A DNA stretch of 64,000 nucleotides. Source: Gemmobacter caeruleus (lineage in GTDB: Bacteria; Pseudomonadota; Alphaproteobacteria; Rhodobacterales; Rhodobacteraceae). The notes under the pieces were generated by a model. It worked only from the letters and a program-made list of their open reading frames with translations, had not been told where the DNA came from and did not search any database. Each line of letters begins with the position of its first letter. The first letter of the stretch is position 1. Both the position numbers and the translations under genes were made by a program. Positions 34,455 through 44,372 of the stretch are shown in pieces. The stretch covers positions 41,432-105,431 of the forward strand of contig NZ_VKKX01000054.1 in NCBI RefSeq assembly GCF_008271655.1. Reading direction: 5' to 3'.

Positions 34455-36293
34455 ATGATGCTCGATACCCCCAAGATGACGCGGCCTGTGATCCGCCAAC
34501 TGGACGAAGCCGCGATCAACCGCATCGCGGCAGGCGAGGTGGTGGAGCGTCCGGCCTCGGCCGTCAAGGAACTGGTGGAAAACGCGCTGGATGCCGGCGC
34601 CCGGCGCATCACGGTCGATTATGCCGAGGGCGGCAAGACCCTGATCCGCGTCACCGATGACGGCTGCGGCATGACCGGCGATGACCTGCCGCTGGCGCTG
34701 TCGCGCCATGCCACGTCCAAGATCGACGGGTCGGATCTGCTGAATATCCGCAGCTTCGGCTTTCGCGGCGAGGCGCTGCCCTCGCTGGGCGCGGTGGGTC
34801 GGCTGAGCCTGACCTCGCGCGCCGAGGGGCACGAGGCGGTGTCGCTGGCGGTCGAGGGCGGACGCATGGGCGCGCTGCGCCCCGCCGCGCTGAGCCGGGG
34901 CACGGTGGTGGAACTGCGCGATCTGTTCTTTGCCACACCCGCGCGGCTGAAATTCATGCGCTCGGACCGGGCCGAGATGGGCGCCATCGCTGATGTCGTC
35001 AGACGGCTGGCGCTGGCCGAGCCGCATGTCGGCTTTACCCTGCGCGATGTGACCGGCGGCGGCGAGGGGCGGGTGGTGTTCCGCGCCGAGCCGGAGAATG
35101 GCGATTTCTTTGACGCGCTGCATGGCCGGCTGGCCCGGGTGATCGGCACGGATTTCACCGACAACGCGCTTCGCATTGATCTGGACCGCGAGGGGCTGCG
35201 GCTGGTCGGCTATGCCGCGCTGCCCACCTATTCGCGCGGGTCGTCGGTGGCGCAATTCCTGTTCGTGAATGGCCGCCCGGTGCTGGACAAGCAATTGTTC
35301 GGCGCCCTGCGCGCGGCCTACATGGATGTGCTGAGCCGCGACCGCCATCCGGCGGCGGTGCTGAACATCCAGTGCGACCCCGAGCGCGTGGACGTGAACG
35401 TCCACCCCGCCAAGGCCGAGGTGCGGTTCCGCGAACCGGCGCTGGTGCGCGGGCTGATCGTTTCGGGGCTGCGGCTGGCGCTGAGCGGGGCGGGGCATCG
35501 CGCCTCCAGCACCGTCGCGACCGAGACGCTGGAGGCGTTCCGCCCCGAACCGGCCCCCGCGCCCCGCATCTATCAGATGGACCGCCCGTCGCAGCCCGTT
35601 CTGTCGCGCGCCTATGCCGCGCAGGCCCCGGCGCCGCTGCCGGATTTCGGCTTTGCCGAGGCGCCCTCGGCACGGGTGGAGGCGGTAGCCCCCCCCGCGC
35701 CCGACCTGACCGAACGCCCGCTGGGCGCCGCGCGTGCGCAGCTGCACGAGAATTACATCATCGCCCAGACCGCGCGGGGCATGGTCATCGTCGATCAGCA
35801 CGCCGCGCATGAGCGGCTGGTCTATGAACGGCTGAAGGCCCAGGCGGCAGAGACGGGCATCGCGGCGCAGGCGCTGTTGATCCCGGAAATCGTCGATCTG
35901 TCGGAACCCGACGCCGCGCGGCTGCTGGACATGACCGAGGATCTGGCCGGGCTGGGGCTGGTGATCGAACCCTTTGGCGGCGGTGCCATTGCGGTGCGCG
36001 AAACCCCCGCACTGCTGGGCAAGATCGACGCCGCCGCGCTGATCCGCGATATACTCGACGATCTGGCCGATCTGGGCCGGTCGGACCGGCTGAAAGGCCG
36101 CATCGACGCGGTGCTGAGCCGGATGGCCTGCCATGGCTCGGTCCGCTCTGGCCGCCAGATGCGCGCCGAGGAGATGAACGCGCTGCTGCGCGAGATGGAG
36201 GCGACCCCGATGTCGGGCCAGTGCAACCATGGCCGCCCGACCTATGTCGAGCTGCGCCTTGCCGATATCGAAAAACTGTTCGGACGCCGATGA
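34455..36293 (+). CDS. mutL: DNA mismatch repair protein MutL
   Basis: The 612-residue GHKL ATPase coordinates mismatch repair. The N-terminal domain has E42-N43 in [18 protein letters not shown] near 68-73 and G-F-R-G-E-A-L near 100. The C-terminal half carries the metal-dependent endonuclease motif D-Q-H-A-x2-E-x4-E near 446-457, so this MutL should nick DNA itself, as expected in bacteria without MutH. A proline-rich linker lies between. No clear Shine-Dalgarno precedes the paired ATGs (34455/34458), which sit in the loop of a 7-bp inverted repeat. Confidence 0.96.
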   Translation: MMLDTPKMTRPVIRQLDEAAINRIAAGEVVERPASAVKELVENALDAGARRITVDYAEGGKTLIRVTDDGCGMTGDDLPLALSRHATSKIDGSDLLNIRSFGFRGEALPSLGAVGRLSLTSRAEGHEAVSLAVEGGRMGALRPAALSRGTVVELRDLFFATPARLKFMRSDRAEMGAIADVVRRLALAEPHVGFTLRDVTGGGEGRVVFRAEPENGDFFDALHGRLARVIGTDFTDNALRIDLDREGLRLVGYAALPTYSRGSSVAQFLFVNGRPVLDKQLFGALRAAYMDVLSRDRHPAAVLNIQCDPERVDVNVHPAKAEVRFREPALVRGLIVSGLRLALSGAGHRASSTVATETLEAFRPEPAPAPRIYQMDRPSQPVLSRAYAAQAPAPLPDFGFAEAPSARVEAVAPPAPDLTERPLGAARAQLHENYIIAQTARGMVIVDQHAAHERLVYERLKAQAAETGIAAQALLIPEIVDLSEPDAARLLDMTEDLAGLGLVIEPFGGGAIAVRETPALLGKIDAAALIRDILDDLADLGRSDRLKGRIDAVLSRMACHGSVRSGRQMRAEEMNALLREMEATPMSGQCNHGRPTYVELRLADIEKLFGRR

Positions 36294-37432
36294 TCCGCCT
36301 GGGCCCCCTTGAACTGATGTGGAACGATCCGCTGGTGCTGGCCGTGGCGGGTGTGCTGGCACTGCTGTTCCTGATGCTGTGGCTGACGCTGCGGGCGGCG
36401 CGCGGGGCCTCGGCGCCCATGGTGCAGCAGGTGGGGCTGATGGCGCAGCGCGTGCAGTCGCTGGCTGAAGGGCAGGAGCGGCTGGCCGGCGGCCTGCACC
36501 ACGTCTCCGAGGCGCAGGCAATGAGCCAGACCGCGATGTTACAGGTGATGGAACAGCGCCTGGCCGAGGTGCAGCGCCAGATGGGCGACAGCCTGCATGG
36601 CACCGCGACCCGCACCGCGCGCAGCCTGGGTGAATTGCAGCAGCGGCTGGAAACCATCGACAAGGCGCAGGCAAATATCGAGAAACTGTCGGGCAATGTG
36701 CTGTCCTTGCAGGATATCCTGTCGAACAAGCAGACCCGCGGCGCCTTTGGCGAGATCCAGTTGCACGATATCGTGCTGAAGGCGCTGCCCTCGGATGCCT
36801 ATACGATGCAGGCCACGCTGTCGAACGGGCGACGCGCCGATTGTCTGGTGCATCTGCCCCAGCCCCCCGGCCCGATCGTGATCGACAGCAAGTTCCCACT
36901 GGAACCCTATGAGGCGTTGCGCCGCGCCCAGACCCAGCCTGAATTCGATGCGGCGGCCCGGCTGTTGCGGCAGGCGGTGCGCAGCCATATCCGCGCCATC
37001 GCCGACCGCTATATCCTGGAGGGCGAGACCGCCGACGGCGCGCTGATGTTCCTGCCCTCCGAGGCGGTCTATGCCGAATTGCACGCCAATTTCCCCGAAC
37101 TGGTGCGCGAGGGGTTCGCGGCAAAGGTCTGGATCGTGTCGCCCACCACCTGCATGGCCACGCTCAACACCATGCGGGCGGTGCTGAAGGATGCGCGGAT
37201 GCGCGAACAGGCCGGTGCCATCCGCAAGGAACTGGCGATGCTGTATCAGGATGTCTCGCGGCTGGGGGAACGCGTCGCCAATCTGGACCGCCATTTCGGC
37301 CAGGCCGCCAAGGATATCGACGAGATTCGCATCAGCGCCGAAAAGGCGGGCAAGCGCGCCCGCCGGCTGGACAATTTCGATTTCGAGGAACTGGCGCCCG
37401 AAACACCGCCGATGATCGGCGCGGCGGAATAG
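36290..37432 (+). CDS. rmuC: DNA recombination protein RmuC
   Basis: This 380-residue membrane-anchored protein limits inversions and rearrangements at repeats. It has one transmembrane helix (about 12-33), a long coiled coil (about 45-150, rich in Q, E, R and A) and the RmuC nuclease-like domain with [15 protein letters not shown] and F-L-P-S-E-A-V-Y. Its ATG overlaps the mutL stop, so the two repair proteins are translationally coupled. Confidence 0.92.
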   Translation: MIRLGPLELMWNDPLVLAVAGVLALLFLMLWLTLRAARGASAPMVQQVGLMAQRVQSLAEGQERLAGGLHHVSEAQAMSQTAMLQVMEQRLAEVQRQMGDSLHGTATRTARSLGELQQRLETIDKAQANIEKLSGNVLSLQDILSNKQTRGAFGEIQLHDIVLKALPSDAYTMQATLSNGRRADCLVHLPQPPGPIVIDSKFPLEPYEALRRAQTQPEFDAAARLLRQAVRSHIRAIADRYILEGETADGALMFLPSEAVYAELHANFPELVREGFAAKVWIVSPTTCMATLNTMRAVLKDARMREQAGAIRKELAMLYQDVSRLGERVANLDRHFGQAAKDIDEIRISAEKAGKRARRLDNFDFEELAPETPPMIGAAE

Positions 37433-37434
37433 CG

Positions 37435-38307
37435 CTATTCCGCGGCCAGCGCGCCGGGCGGGGCCATGCCCGCGACGATTTCGGCCAGCACCGACCCGAT
37501 CAGGCGGCGGAAGACGTCGAAATCGGCGCGTTTTTCGATACGGGCCTCGTGCATGTAAAGCGCGCGGTCGATCTCGATCTGCACGGCGTGATGGCGGCGC
37601 GAGGGGCGGCCATAGGCCTGGGTGATATGCGCGCCGGCAAATGGCACGTTCCGCGCCACCCGCAGACCGGCGCCACGAAAGGCGGCCTCGATCCGGTCCA
37701 CCACATCGCGCGCGGCAGCGGCGCCGAAACGGTCGCCCAGCACCACATCGGGCTGCGGTGCGCCCAGCCGTCCATGCCCCTCGATCGCCTCATGCGGCAT
37801 CGAATGGCAATCGAGCAGCACCGCCTGGCCAAAGCGACGGTGCGTTTCCTCCATCAGGCCGCGCAGGGTGAGGTGATAGGGGTGCCAGAACCGCTCCAGC
37901 CGCAGCTCGGCCTCGGCCCGGGGGATCTTGCCGCGATAGATCGGCCGTCCCTGCGCCACGACGCGGGGAATCACCCCCAGCCCGGAACAGATGCGCGGAT
38001 TATGCGGCATCCGCGTCACACCTTCGATCAGCGCGGGGTCCAGCTCATCAGGGGCGCGGTTCAGATCGACATAGGCGCGCGGCACATTGGCCAGCAGCAG
38101 CGGCGCCCCCAGATGGGGCGCGTCGGCAAAGAGTTCGTCCACGAAAGCATCCTCGGACGACCGCAGATGATGCGAATCGAGCGCGGAACCCGCCAGAAAG
38201 GCCCGCGGATAGACCCGCCCGCTATGCGGCGAGGAAAATACCAGCGGCACCGCCTGTTCAACGGGGCGGATCAGGTCGCAGGCTTCGGTGGCGGTGCGGT
38301 GAACCAT
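37435..38307 (-). CDS. N-formylglutamate amidohydrolase family protein
   Basis: The 290-residue product belongs to the FGase (HutG-type) family, which splits N-formylglutamate or related amides. Family features are F-S-S-P-H-S-G-R-V-Y-P, the D-L-N-R segment, L-L-D-C-H-S-M-P and the C-terminal H-A-V-Q-I-E-I-D-R-A-L-Y. No other histidine-degradation gene is adjacent. The start at 38307 gives the usual length; it converges with rmuC, with 2 bases between stops. Confidence 0.9.
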   Translation of the reverse strand: MVHRTATEACDLIRPVEQAVPLVFSSPHSGRVYPRAFLAGSALDSHHLRSSEDAFVDELFADAPHLGAPLLLANVPRAYVDLNRAPDELDPALIEGVTRMPHNPRICSGLGVIPRVVAQGRPIYRGKIPRAEAELRLERFWHPYHLTLRGLMEETHRRFGQAVLLDCHSMPHEAIEGHGRLGAPQPDVVLGDRFGAAAARDVVDRIEAAFRGAGLRVARNVPFAGAHITQAYGRPSRRHHAVQIEIDRALYMHEARIEKRADFDVFRRLIGSVLAEIVAGMAPPGALAAE

Positions 38308-38349
38308 GCCCCCAGATATAGCGCAGAAATTTTCTGTGCCGAAACCCTC

Positions 38350-38378
38350 TTGATCCCCCCGGCGACTCTCTTTATAGA
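38350..38378 (+). promoter_or_regulatory. Sigma-70 promoter of tRNA-Val
   Basis: TTGATC (38350-38355) and TATAGA (38373-38378) are separated by exactly 17 bases, predicting a start near 38385, about 67 bases before the tRNA. This is among the best promoter matches in the window. Confidence 0.7.
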
Positions 38379-38451
38379 CCGCTCCACCGACGCGGGGCTG
38401 CCGCGCCTGTTCTTTTGGAACAAGGGCTTGTGGCAACACCGGACGGAGCGT

Positions 38452-38526
38452 GGGCGGTTAGCTCAGCGGTAGAGCACTACGTTGACATCGTAGTGGCCAC
38501 TGGTTCGATCCCAGTACCGCCCACCA
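38452..38526 (+). tRNA. tRNA-Val (anticodon GAC)
   Basis: A complete cloverleaf of 75 nt including encoded CCA. The acceptor stem pairs GGGCGGT (38452-38458) with ACCGCCC (38516-38522); the D stem is GCTC/GAGC; the anticodon stem CTACG/CGTAG holds loop TTGACAT with GAC at 38484-38486; and the T arm has ACTGG TTCGATC CCAGT. Reads GUC and GUU valine codons. Confidence 0.97.
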
Positions 38527-38595
38527 TTTTCACCGCTTTCGCAAGAAGGCACGAGTTTTCAAGGCGCACGCGCGCCGCGATATGGAGAGATGGCC

Positions 38596-38721
38596 ATGAA
38601 GGTCAAGAACTCGCTGCGCTCGCTGAAGACGCGTCACCGCGACTGTCAGGTTGTGCGCCGTAAAGGCCGGGTCTATGTGATCAACAAGACCCAGAAGCGC
38701 TACAAGGCCCGTCAGGGCTGA
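38596..38721 (+). CDS. rpmJ: 50S ribosomal protein L36 (zinc-free type)
   Basis: This 41-residue ribosomal protein opens [11 protein letters not shown] and ends K-R-Y-K-A-R-Q-G. It lacks the four zinc ligands of classical L36, keeping one cysteine (R-D-C-Q-V-V), so it is the zinc-independent (YkgO-like) form common in alphaproteobacteria. GGAGAG lies about 6 bases before the ATG. It stands alone between tRNA-Val and a terminator. Confidence 0.96.
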   Translation: MKVKNSLRSLKTRHRDCQVVRRKGRVYVINKTQKRYKARQG

Positions 38722-38741
38722 GGCGTTCTGCCAGCAGATTG

Positions 38742-38772
38742 AAAGGCCGCGCGGGTAACCGGGCGGCCTTTT
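38742..38772 (+). terminator. Rho-independent terminator after rpmJ
   Basis: AAAGGCCGC (38742-38750) pairs with GCGGCCTTT (38763-38771), and the tail is TTTTGCTTT. Confidence 0.88.
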
Positions 38773-38782
38773 GCTTTGGCGA

Positions 38783-39361
38783 TCAGCGCGCCATGGCGTG
38801 ATATTCGGGGTTGGGCCGCATCTCGACCGCCGCGGCCAGCCGGTTCGACATGTTGTAGAACGCGGCAACGGCGCCGATATCCCAGATGTCATGGTCGTTG
38901 AACCCCTGCGCCCGCAGCAGGGCGCGGTCGGCCTCGGCCATCTCGGCGGGGCTATTGGTCAGCTTGACCGCAAAGGCCAGCATGGCACGCTGGCGCTCGG
39001 TGATCTCGGCCACGCGCCAGTTCTGGGCGATGGTCTCGGCCAGGGCGGGGTTGCCGGTCAGCTGCCGCAGCGCCGCGCCATGGGCTGTCAGGCAATAGAC
39101 GCATTCATTCTGCGCCGAAACCGCCACCGCGATCATCTCGCGTTCGGCCTTGGTCAAGCCCGAGGGCGCCAGCATCAGGTCGTTATACATCGCGGAAAAG
39201 GCGCGCAGCTTTTCGGCGTCAAAGGCATAGGCCAGAAGCACATTGGGAATGAGGCCCAGCTTTTCCTGACATTTGCCGAAATAGGCGGCAATATCCTCGG
39301 GCAGCGGGCTTTCGGGTTCCAGGTCAAGCGCGGTCGCCCGCGCGGTATGGCTGTCGGTCAT
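38783..39361 (-). CDS. Peroxidase-related (AhpD-like) protein
   Basis: This 192-residue member of the carboxymuconolactone decarboxylase/AhpD superfamily has the redox pair C88-V-Y-C91 followed by the conserved histidine in L-T-A-H-G. The order L-G-x-I-P-N-V, then L-T-K-A-E-R-E-M-I-A-V-A-V-S-A-x-N-x-C-x-Y-C is that of the uncharacterised peroxidase-related enzymes. It may reduce peroxides with a thiol partner. It is divergent from a glutathione S-transferase gene, which fits a redox or detoxification role. Confidence 0.88.
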   Translation of the reverse strand: MTDSHTARATALDLEPESPLPEDIAAYFGKCQEKLGLIPNVLLAYAFDAEKLRAFSAMYNDLMLAPSGLTKAEREMIAVAVSAQNECVYCLTAHGAALRQLTGNPALAETIAQNWRVAEITERQRAMLAFAVKLTNSPAEMAEADRALLRAQGFNDHDIWDIGAVAAFYNMSNRLAAAVEMRPNPEYHAMAR

Positions 39362-39477
39362 GGTGTCCTCCCTCTCGGGAAGCCTGCTATGACAGGTCGG
39401 CCGCGCCAACCGGGATCTCGCCCGGCGCAAAGTGACGTTACGGCATATCGACCGCAGATGATTCGGAAGGAGACCCC

Positions 39478-40089
39478 ATGCGCCTGTTCCATTCGCCGAC
39501 CTCGCCCTATGTCCGCAAGGTGCTGGTGGCCTTGCAGGAAACCGGATTGCTGGGCCGGGTAACGCTGGTGCCGGTGGCGGGCACGCCGGTTGCGCCGGAT
39601 GCCACGGTGACGGCGCTGAACCCGTTGGGCAAGATCCCGGCGCTGGAACTGGACAGTGGAGAGGTGATCTATGACAGCCGCGTCATCTGCCGCTGGATCG
39701 ACGCCGAGGCGGGCGCCGGGCTGTATGGTCCCGCCGGCGCGGAATGGCCGATCCTCACGCTGGAGGCGACGGCGGATGGCATTCTCGATGCGGCCTTGCT
39801 GATGGTTTACGAATGGCGTGTCCGCCCCGAGGAGCGGCGTCATTCCCCTTGGGTGGAAGGGCAATGGGGCAAGATCGCCCGCGCGCTGGACGCGCTGGAA
39901 AGCCGCTGGATGGGGCAGTTGAACGGGCCGCTGAACATGGGGCAGATCGCCGTCGGCGCGGCGCTTGGCTATCTGGATTTCCGCCATGCCGACCGCCCCT
40001 GGCGCGCCGCCCACCCGCATCTGGCAGCCTGGGAGGCCGAATTCTCGGCCCGCCTGTCGATGCAGCAAACCCGGCCGCCCGCGGCCTGA
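39478..40089 (+). CDS. Glutathione S-transferase family protein
   Basis: This 203-residue protein has an N-terminal thioredoxin-like domain (M-R-L-F-H-S-P-T-S-P-Y-V-R-K-V, N-P-L-G-K-I-P-A-L, Y-D-S-R-V-I-C-R-W-I-D) and an all-helical C-terminal domain. The S-P-T-S-P-Y opening places it with bacterial GSTs that use serine rather than tyrosine to activate glutathione. Substrate is unknown. GGAG lies about 7 bases before the ATG. Confidence 0.9.
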   Translation: MRLFHSPTSPYVRKVLVALQETGLLGRVTLVPVAGTPVAPDATVTALNPLGKIPALELDSGEVIYDSRVICRWIDAEAGAGLYGPAGAEWPILTLEATADGILDAALLMVYEWRVRPEERRHSPWVEGQWGKIARALDALESRWMGQLNGPLNMGQIAVGAALGYLDFRHADRPWRAAHPHLAAWEAEFSARLSMQQTRPPAA

Positions 40090-40298
40090 GCCCCCTGTTA
40101 GCGCCCGCATAGGAAGCGCCGGGCGCGCCTTCAAGGTCACACCGCGACAAAAGCGCCATTTCGCTGCACCTGCGCGCCTTTGACCGCTGGACGTGAGAGG
40201 AGGGCTTGGCTAAAACCCGCGCATCCGGGTTGCGGGAAACCGCCGCCCCCGATTTTGCATGGGTCGCATGAGGCGGCCCTTGAGAGGGAGAAGATCTC

Positions 40299-40859
40299 GT
40301 GTCCCACGCAGAAGATCACGCAGGCACCCGTCGGGATTTCCTGTACTACGCCACGGCCGGGGCGGGCGCTGTCGCGACCGGCGCCGCCGTCTGGCCGCTG
40401 GTCAACCAGATGAATGCCTCGGCCGATGTGCGCGCGCTTGCCTCGATTTACGTCGATGTGTCCACGCTGGCCGTCGGGTCGCAGCTGACGGTGAAATGGC
40501 TGGGCAAGCCGGTCTTCATCCGCCGCCGCACCGCCGAGGAAATCGAGGCCGCCCGCAAGGTTCAGATGTCGGAACTGGTGGACACGAGCGCCGAGAATGC
40601 CAACAAGCCCGACGCCGATGCCGAGGACCAGAACCGTTCGCTGGACGAAGCCGGCGAATGGCTGGTGATGATGGGCGTCTGCACCCACCTGGGCTGCGTG
40701 CCGCTGGGCGATGGCGCCGGTGAATTCGGTGGCTGGTTCTGCCCCTGCCACGGCTCTCATTACGATACGTCGGGCCGCATCCGCAAAGGGCCTGCCCCGC
40801 GCAACCTGCCGGTGCCGGTGGCCAAATTCGAAAACGAAACCACGATCAAGCTGGGCTGA
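40299..40859 (+). CDS. petA: Ubiquinol-cytochrome c reductase Rieske iron-sulfur subunit
   Basis: This 186-residue Rieske protein of the bc1 complex is anchored by one N-terminal helix preceded by a Tat-like T-R-R-D-F-L-Y-Y. The 2Fe-2S ligands lie in C-T-H-L-G-C (about 128-133) and C-P-C-H-G-S (about 148-153). It takes the first electron from ubiquinol and passes it to cytochrome c1. The start is GTG at 40299, with GAGAGGGAG upstream. First gene of petABC. Confidence 0.96.
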   Translation: MSHAEDHAGTRRDFLYYATAGAGAVATGAAVWPLVNQMNASADVRALASIYVDVSTLAVGSQLTVKWLGKPVFIRRRTAEEIEAARKVQMSELVDTSAENANKPDADAEDQNRSLDEAGEWLVMMGVCTHLGCVPLGDGAGEFGGWFCPCHGSHYDTSGRIRKGPAPRNLPVPVAKFENETTIKLG

Positions 40860-40870
40860 GGGAGAGACCG

Positions 40871-42181
40871 ATGGCCGGAATTCCGCACGACCATTACGAG
40901 CCCAAGACGGGTATCGAAAAGTGGCTGCATTCGCGCCTCCCGATTGTCGGGCTGGCCTATGACACGCTGATGATCCCCACGCCCAAGAACCTGAACTGGA
41001 TGTGGATCTGGGGCATCATCCTGACCTTCTGCCTTGCGTTGCAGATCGTGACCGGCATCGTGCTGGTGATGCACTATACCCCGCATGTGGACCTGGCCTT
41101 TGCCAGCGTCGAACACATCATGCGTGACGTGAACGGCGGCTATGCGCTGCGTTACCTGCACGCGAACGGCGCCTCGCTGTTCTTTGTCGCTGTCTATCTG
41201 CACATCTTCCGCGGTCTCTACTACGGCAGCTACAAGGCCCCGCGCGAAGTGACCTGGATCGTCGGCATGCTGATCTACCTGGCCATGATGGGCACCGCCT
41301 TCATGGGCTATGTGCTGCCCTGGGGTCAGATGTCCTTCTGGGGTGCGACCGTGATCACCGGGCTGTTCGGCGCCATCCCGGGCATCGGGCCGGATATCCA
41401 GGCCTGGCTGCTGGGCGGGCCGGCCGTCGATAACGCGACGCTGAACCGCTTCTTCTCGCTGCACTACCTGCTGCCCTTCGTGATTGCCGCGCTGGTCGCC
41501 GTGCATATCTGGGCCTTCCACACCACCGGCAACAACAACCCCGCCGGGATTGATGTGCGCCGTGGCTCGAAAGAGGAAGCGCAGAAGGACACCGTGCCGT
41601 TCTGGCCCTATTACGTCATCAAGGATCTGTTCGCCCTGGCGGTGATTCTGGTGGTGTTCTTTGCCATCGTCGGCTTCATGCCGAACTACCTTGGCCACCC
41701 CGACAACTATATCGAGGCGAACCCGCTGGCGACGCCCGCGCATATCGTGCCGGAATGGTATTTCCTGCCGTTCTACGCGATCCTGCGCGCCTTCACCGCC
41801 GATGTCTGGGCCGTGCAATTCGTGCAGTTCATCACCTTCGGCATCGTGGACGCCAAGTTCTTTGGCGTGCTGGCGATGTTCGGCGCGATCGCGGTCATGG
41901 CGCTGGCGCCCTGGCTCGATACCTCGCGCGTGCGCTCGGGCAAGTATCGCCCGATGTTCAAATGGTGGTTCGCGCTGCTCTGCGTCGATTTCATGGTGCT
42001 GATGTGGGTGGGCGCGCAATCGACCGAGTTCCCCTATGACTGGATCTCGCTCATCGCCGCGACCTACTGGTTTGCCTACTTCCTGATCATCCTTCCGCTG
42101 CTCGGCATCATCGAAAAGCCGCTGCCGCTGCCGGCGACGATCGAGGAAGACTTCAAGGCCCATTATCCGGCGGCCGAGTGA
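40871..42181 (+). CDS. petB: Cytochrome b of the bc1 complex
   Basis: The 436-residue, eight-helix subunit binds haems bL and bH and both quinone sites. Visible features are the haem histidines in [15 protein letters not shown] and the later V-A-V-H-I-W-A-F-H, and the Qo-site motif P-E-W-Y near residue 295. The length matches Rhodobacter cytochrome b. It starts 11 bases after petA and its stop overlaps an upstream GTG of petC. Confidence 0.97.
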   Translation: MAGIPHDHYEPKTGIEKWLHSRLPIVGLAYDTLMIPTPKNLNWMWIWGIILTFCLALQIVTGIVLVMHYTPHVDLAFASVEHIMRDVNGGYALRYLHANGASLFFVAVYLHIFRGLYYGSYKAPREVTWIVGMLIYLAMMGTAFMGYVLPWGQMSFWGATVITGLFGAIPGIGPDIQAWLLGGPAVDNATLNRFFSLHYLLPFVIAALVAVHIWAFHTTGNNNPAGIDVRRGSKEEAQKDTVPFWPYYVIKDLFALAVILVVFFAIVGFMPNYLGHPDNYIEANPLATPAHIVPEWYFLPFYAILRAFTADVWAVQFVQFITFGIVDAKFFGVLAMFGAIAVMALAPWLDTSRVRSGKYRPMFKWWFALLCVDFMVLMWVGAQSTEFPYDWISLIAATYWFAYFLIILPLLGIIEKPLPLPATIEEDFKAHYPAAE

Positions 42182-42198
42182 GAAAGGACGTGACGAAG

Positions 42199-42987
42199 AT
42201 GCTTCGCAAAATCGCAATCGCCGCTGTCACGACGCTGATGATGGCGCCCGGCGCGGCCCTGGCCGCAGGCGGCACCGCCCATATCGAGGACATCGCCTTC
42301 TCGTTCGAGGGGCCGTTCGGCAAATATGACAAGCACCAGCTTCAGCGCGGGCTTCAGGTCTTTACCGAGGTCTGCTCGGCCTGCCACGGCCTGAAATTCG
42401 TGCCGATCCGCACGCTCGCCGATGAAGGCGGGCCGGAATTGCCCGAGGATCAGGTGCGCGCCTATGCCGCCACCCTGTCGGTGATCGACAAGGAAACCGG
42501 CGAGGAACGCGCGGCCATTCCGGCCGACAAGTTCCCGGCCAATACCGGCGCCGGCGCGCCGGACCTGTCGCTGATGGCGAAGGCCCGCGCGGGCTTCCAC
42601 GGCCCCTACGGGCTGGGGATCAACCAGTTCGTCAAGGGTATCGGCGGGCCGGAATACATCCACGCCATCCTCACCGGCTATTCCGGCGAGGAAAAGGAAG
42701 AGGCCGGTTCCACCTTCTATGAAAACCACGCCTTCCCCGGCGGCTGGATCAAGATGAACCCGCCCCTGTCGGACGATCAGGTCACCTATGAGGACGGCAC
42801 GCCCGCCACGGTCGATCAGATGTCCCGAGACGTGTCGGCCTTCCTGATGTGGACGGCGGAACCCAAGCTGATGGATCGCAAGCATATGGGCTTTGTCGCC
42901 GTGCTGTTCCTGATCGGCCTCTCGGCCCTGCTCTACCTGACCAACAAGAAGATTTGGGCCGGCGTGAAGGGCAAGAAACTGGTCTGA
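42199..42987 (+). CDS. petC: Cytochrome c1 of the bc1 complex
   Basis: This 262-residue periplasmic haem protein has a C-terminal membrane anchor. Its signal ends A-A-L-A-A; haem is bound by C59-S-A-C-H63, and the C-terminal helix (about 233-252, [11 protein letters not shown]) ends in a lysine-rich tail. AAGGA lies 10 bases before ATG 42199; a GTG at 42178 overlapping petB is in frame but poorly placed. It closes the petABC operon before a strong terminator. Confidence 0.96.
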   Translation: MLRKIAIAAVTTLMMAPGAALAAGGTAHIEDIAFSFEGPFGKYDKHQLQRGLQVFTEVCSACHGLKFVPIRTLADEGGPELPEDQVRAYAATLSVIDKETGEERAAIPADKFPANTGAGAPDLSLMAKARAGFHGPYGLGINQFVKGIGGPEYIHAILTGYSGEEKEEAGSTFYENHAFPGGWIKMNPPLSDDQVTYEDGTPATVDQMSRDVSAFLMWTAEPKLMDRKHMGFVAVLFLIGLSALLYLTNKKIWAGVKGKKLV

Positions 42988-43010
42988 TCCGGGCCAGTGG
43001 CAAAAGAAAG

Positions 43011-43038
43011 AACCCCGCAGGAAACTGCGGGGTTTTTT
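43011..43038 (+). terminator. Rho-independent terminator after petABC
   Basis: AACCCCGCAG (43011-43020) pairs with CTGCGGGGTT (43025-43034), loop GAAA, followed by a run of T to 43038. Very strong. Confidence 0.95.
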
Positions 43039-43100
43039 GTTGTGCGGCTGTTGGGGGCAGGCGCGTCGATGCCGGCGCGAGGGCCGCTGTTGACGGTGGC

Positions 43101-43598
43101 TCACTCGCTGCCCAGAAGGGCGGTCTGCACCTCCATCAACGATTTGCCCGAGGCTGTCGCGGCCTCGGACAGCGGGCCGCTGCCGGGGGTGACGCCCGCG
43201 GCGGCAAGGCGCGCGGTCGCCTGTTCCACCGTCAGGCCAAGCGCGGGCGCCACCACGGCAAGCGGTTGCTGCATCACCTGATTGGCCAGACGGAACGGGG
43301 CCGGGCCGCCTCGGGTGCCGCCCGCATCTCCCGAGGGCAGCAGGAACACCCCGGCGGCGATGGTCGAAACCACCAGCGCCACGATCATCGGGCCACGCTT
43401 GAAATAGCTGACCATCGGCCGCCAGTTGCGCCACAGATGCAGCACGAAGGGGACGATCAGCGCCAGCGACAGGATTTCATGCATGCCATGAAAGCCCGAG
43501 GGGCCGATGTGGAAGAACAGCGCCAGCCCCGAAATGAGCGAGACAAGGAAAAGCCCCGTGATGAAGGGCGTGGCGTAACGGTAGAACAGGCTCGACAT
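43101..43598 (-). CDS. DUF4405-type small membrane protein
   Basis: This 165-residue protein has three predicted transmembrane helices in its first 95 residues, with histidines in F-H-I-G-P-S-G-F-H-G-M-H-E and V-L-H-L-W-R-N-W. That spacing suits haem binding in a cytochrome-b561-like bundle, as proposed for DUF4405. The C-terminal ~70 residues form a soluble, alanine-rich domain. Function unknown; it converges with petABC, and a link to electron transfer is only suggested by the histidines. Confidence 0.8.
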   Translation of the reverse strand: MSSLFYRYATPFITGLFLVSLISGLALFFHIGPSGFHGMHEILSLALIVPFVLHLWRNWRPMVSYFKRGPMIVALVVSTIAAGVFLLPSGDAGGTRGGPAPFRLANQVMQQPLAVVAPALGLTVEQATARLAAAGVTPGSGPLSEAATASGKSLMEVQTALLGSE

Positions 43599-43664
43599 GA
43601 TGGCTCCGGTCAGGGCGGCGAAAGGGTTCTTGCCGCTAACGCCGCCCGGCCGGATTTCCGTCGC

Positions 43665-44372
43665 TCAGATCGCCGGGCAATCCAGCCCCAGCCGGGCGCA
43701 AAGCGCCGCCAGCGTGGCGCGCGTGCCGGCATCCCAGACCGCGCGGCGGGCCAGGAAAAGTGTCGCCTGGCTTTGATGGATCACCGCATCTTGCAGGATC
43801 TTCAGGTGGTTGGCGCGCAGCGTCTCGCCGGTGGAGGTGATGTCGGCGATGGCCTCGGCGGTCAGGTTCTTGACCGTGCCCTCGGTCGCGCCCTGGCTAT
43901 CGACCAGCTGGTAATCGGCGATGCCGTTTTCGGTCAGATAGTCGCGCACCAGCCGGTGATATTTGGTGGCGATCCGCAGCCGGAACCCGTGGCGCGCGCG
44001 AAAGGCGGCGGCGGCGGCGTCCAGATCATCCAGGCTGTCCACATCGACCCAGCAGGCCGGCACCGCGATGATCAGATCGGCATGGCCAAAGCCCAGCGGC
44101 GCCAGTTCGGCAACCTGCTGGTGCCAGTCGGCCAGCTTGTCGCGCACCAGATCCGACCCGGTCACGCCCATATGGATGCGCCCTGCCGCCAGTTCGCGCG
44201 GGATCTCGCCCGCCGACAGCAGCACGAGTTCGACCCCCGCGACGCCTTCGACCGCGCCGGAATATTCCCGCTCGGCCCCGGTGCGCGCCATGGTCACGCC
44301 GCGCGCACCGAACCAGTCAAAGGTCTTTTCCATCAGCCGCCCCTTGGACGGCACCCCGATCTTGAGGCTCAT
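43665..44372 (-). CDS. hisG: ATP phosphoribosyltransferase catalytic subunit, short form
   Basis: This 235-residue HisG joins ATP and PRPP in the first step of histidine synthesis. G-V-P-S-K-G-R-L near the start and the family L-V-L-L-S-A-G-E segment are visible. It lacks the C-terminal regulatory domain of long HisG and therefore needs HisZ, encoded directly upstream with an ATGA overlap. Confidence 0.94.
   Translation of the reverse strand: MSLKIGVPSKGRLMEKTFDWFGARGVTMARTGAEREYSGAVEGVAGVELVLLSAGEIPRELAAGRIHMGVTGSDLVRDKLADWHQQVAELAPLGFGHADLIIAVPACWVDVDSLDDLDAAAAAFRARHGFRLRIATKYHRLVRDYLTENGIADYQLVDSQGATEGTVKNLTAEAIADITSTGETLRANHLKILQDAVIHQSQATLFLARRAVWDAGTRATLAALCARLGLDCPAI

Noticed and set aside
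32535..37124. A 1,529-codon open frame on the minus strand across ftsK, mutL and rmuC
   Set aside because: It lies antisense to three well-supported genes and its translation is low-complexity (R, A, H, G, Q rich) without any domain; long antisense frames are common at this GC content.
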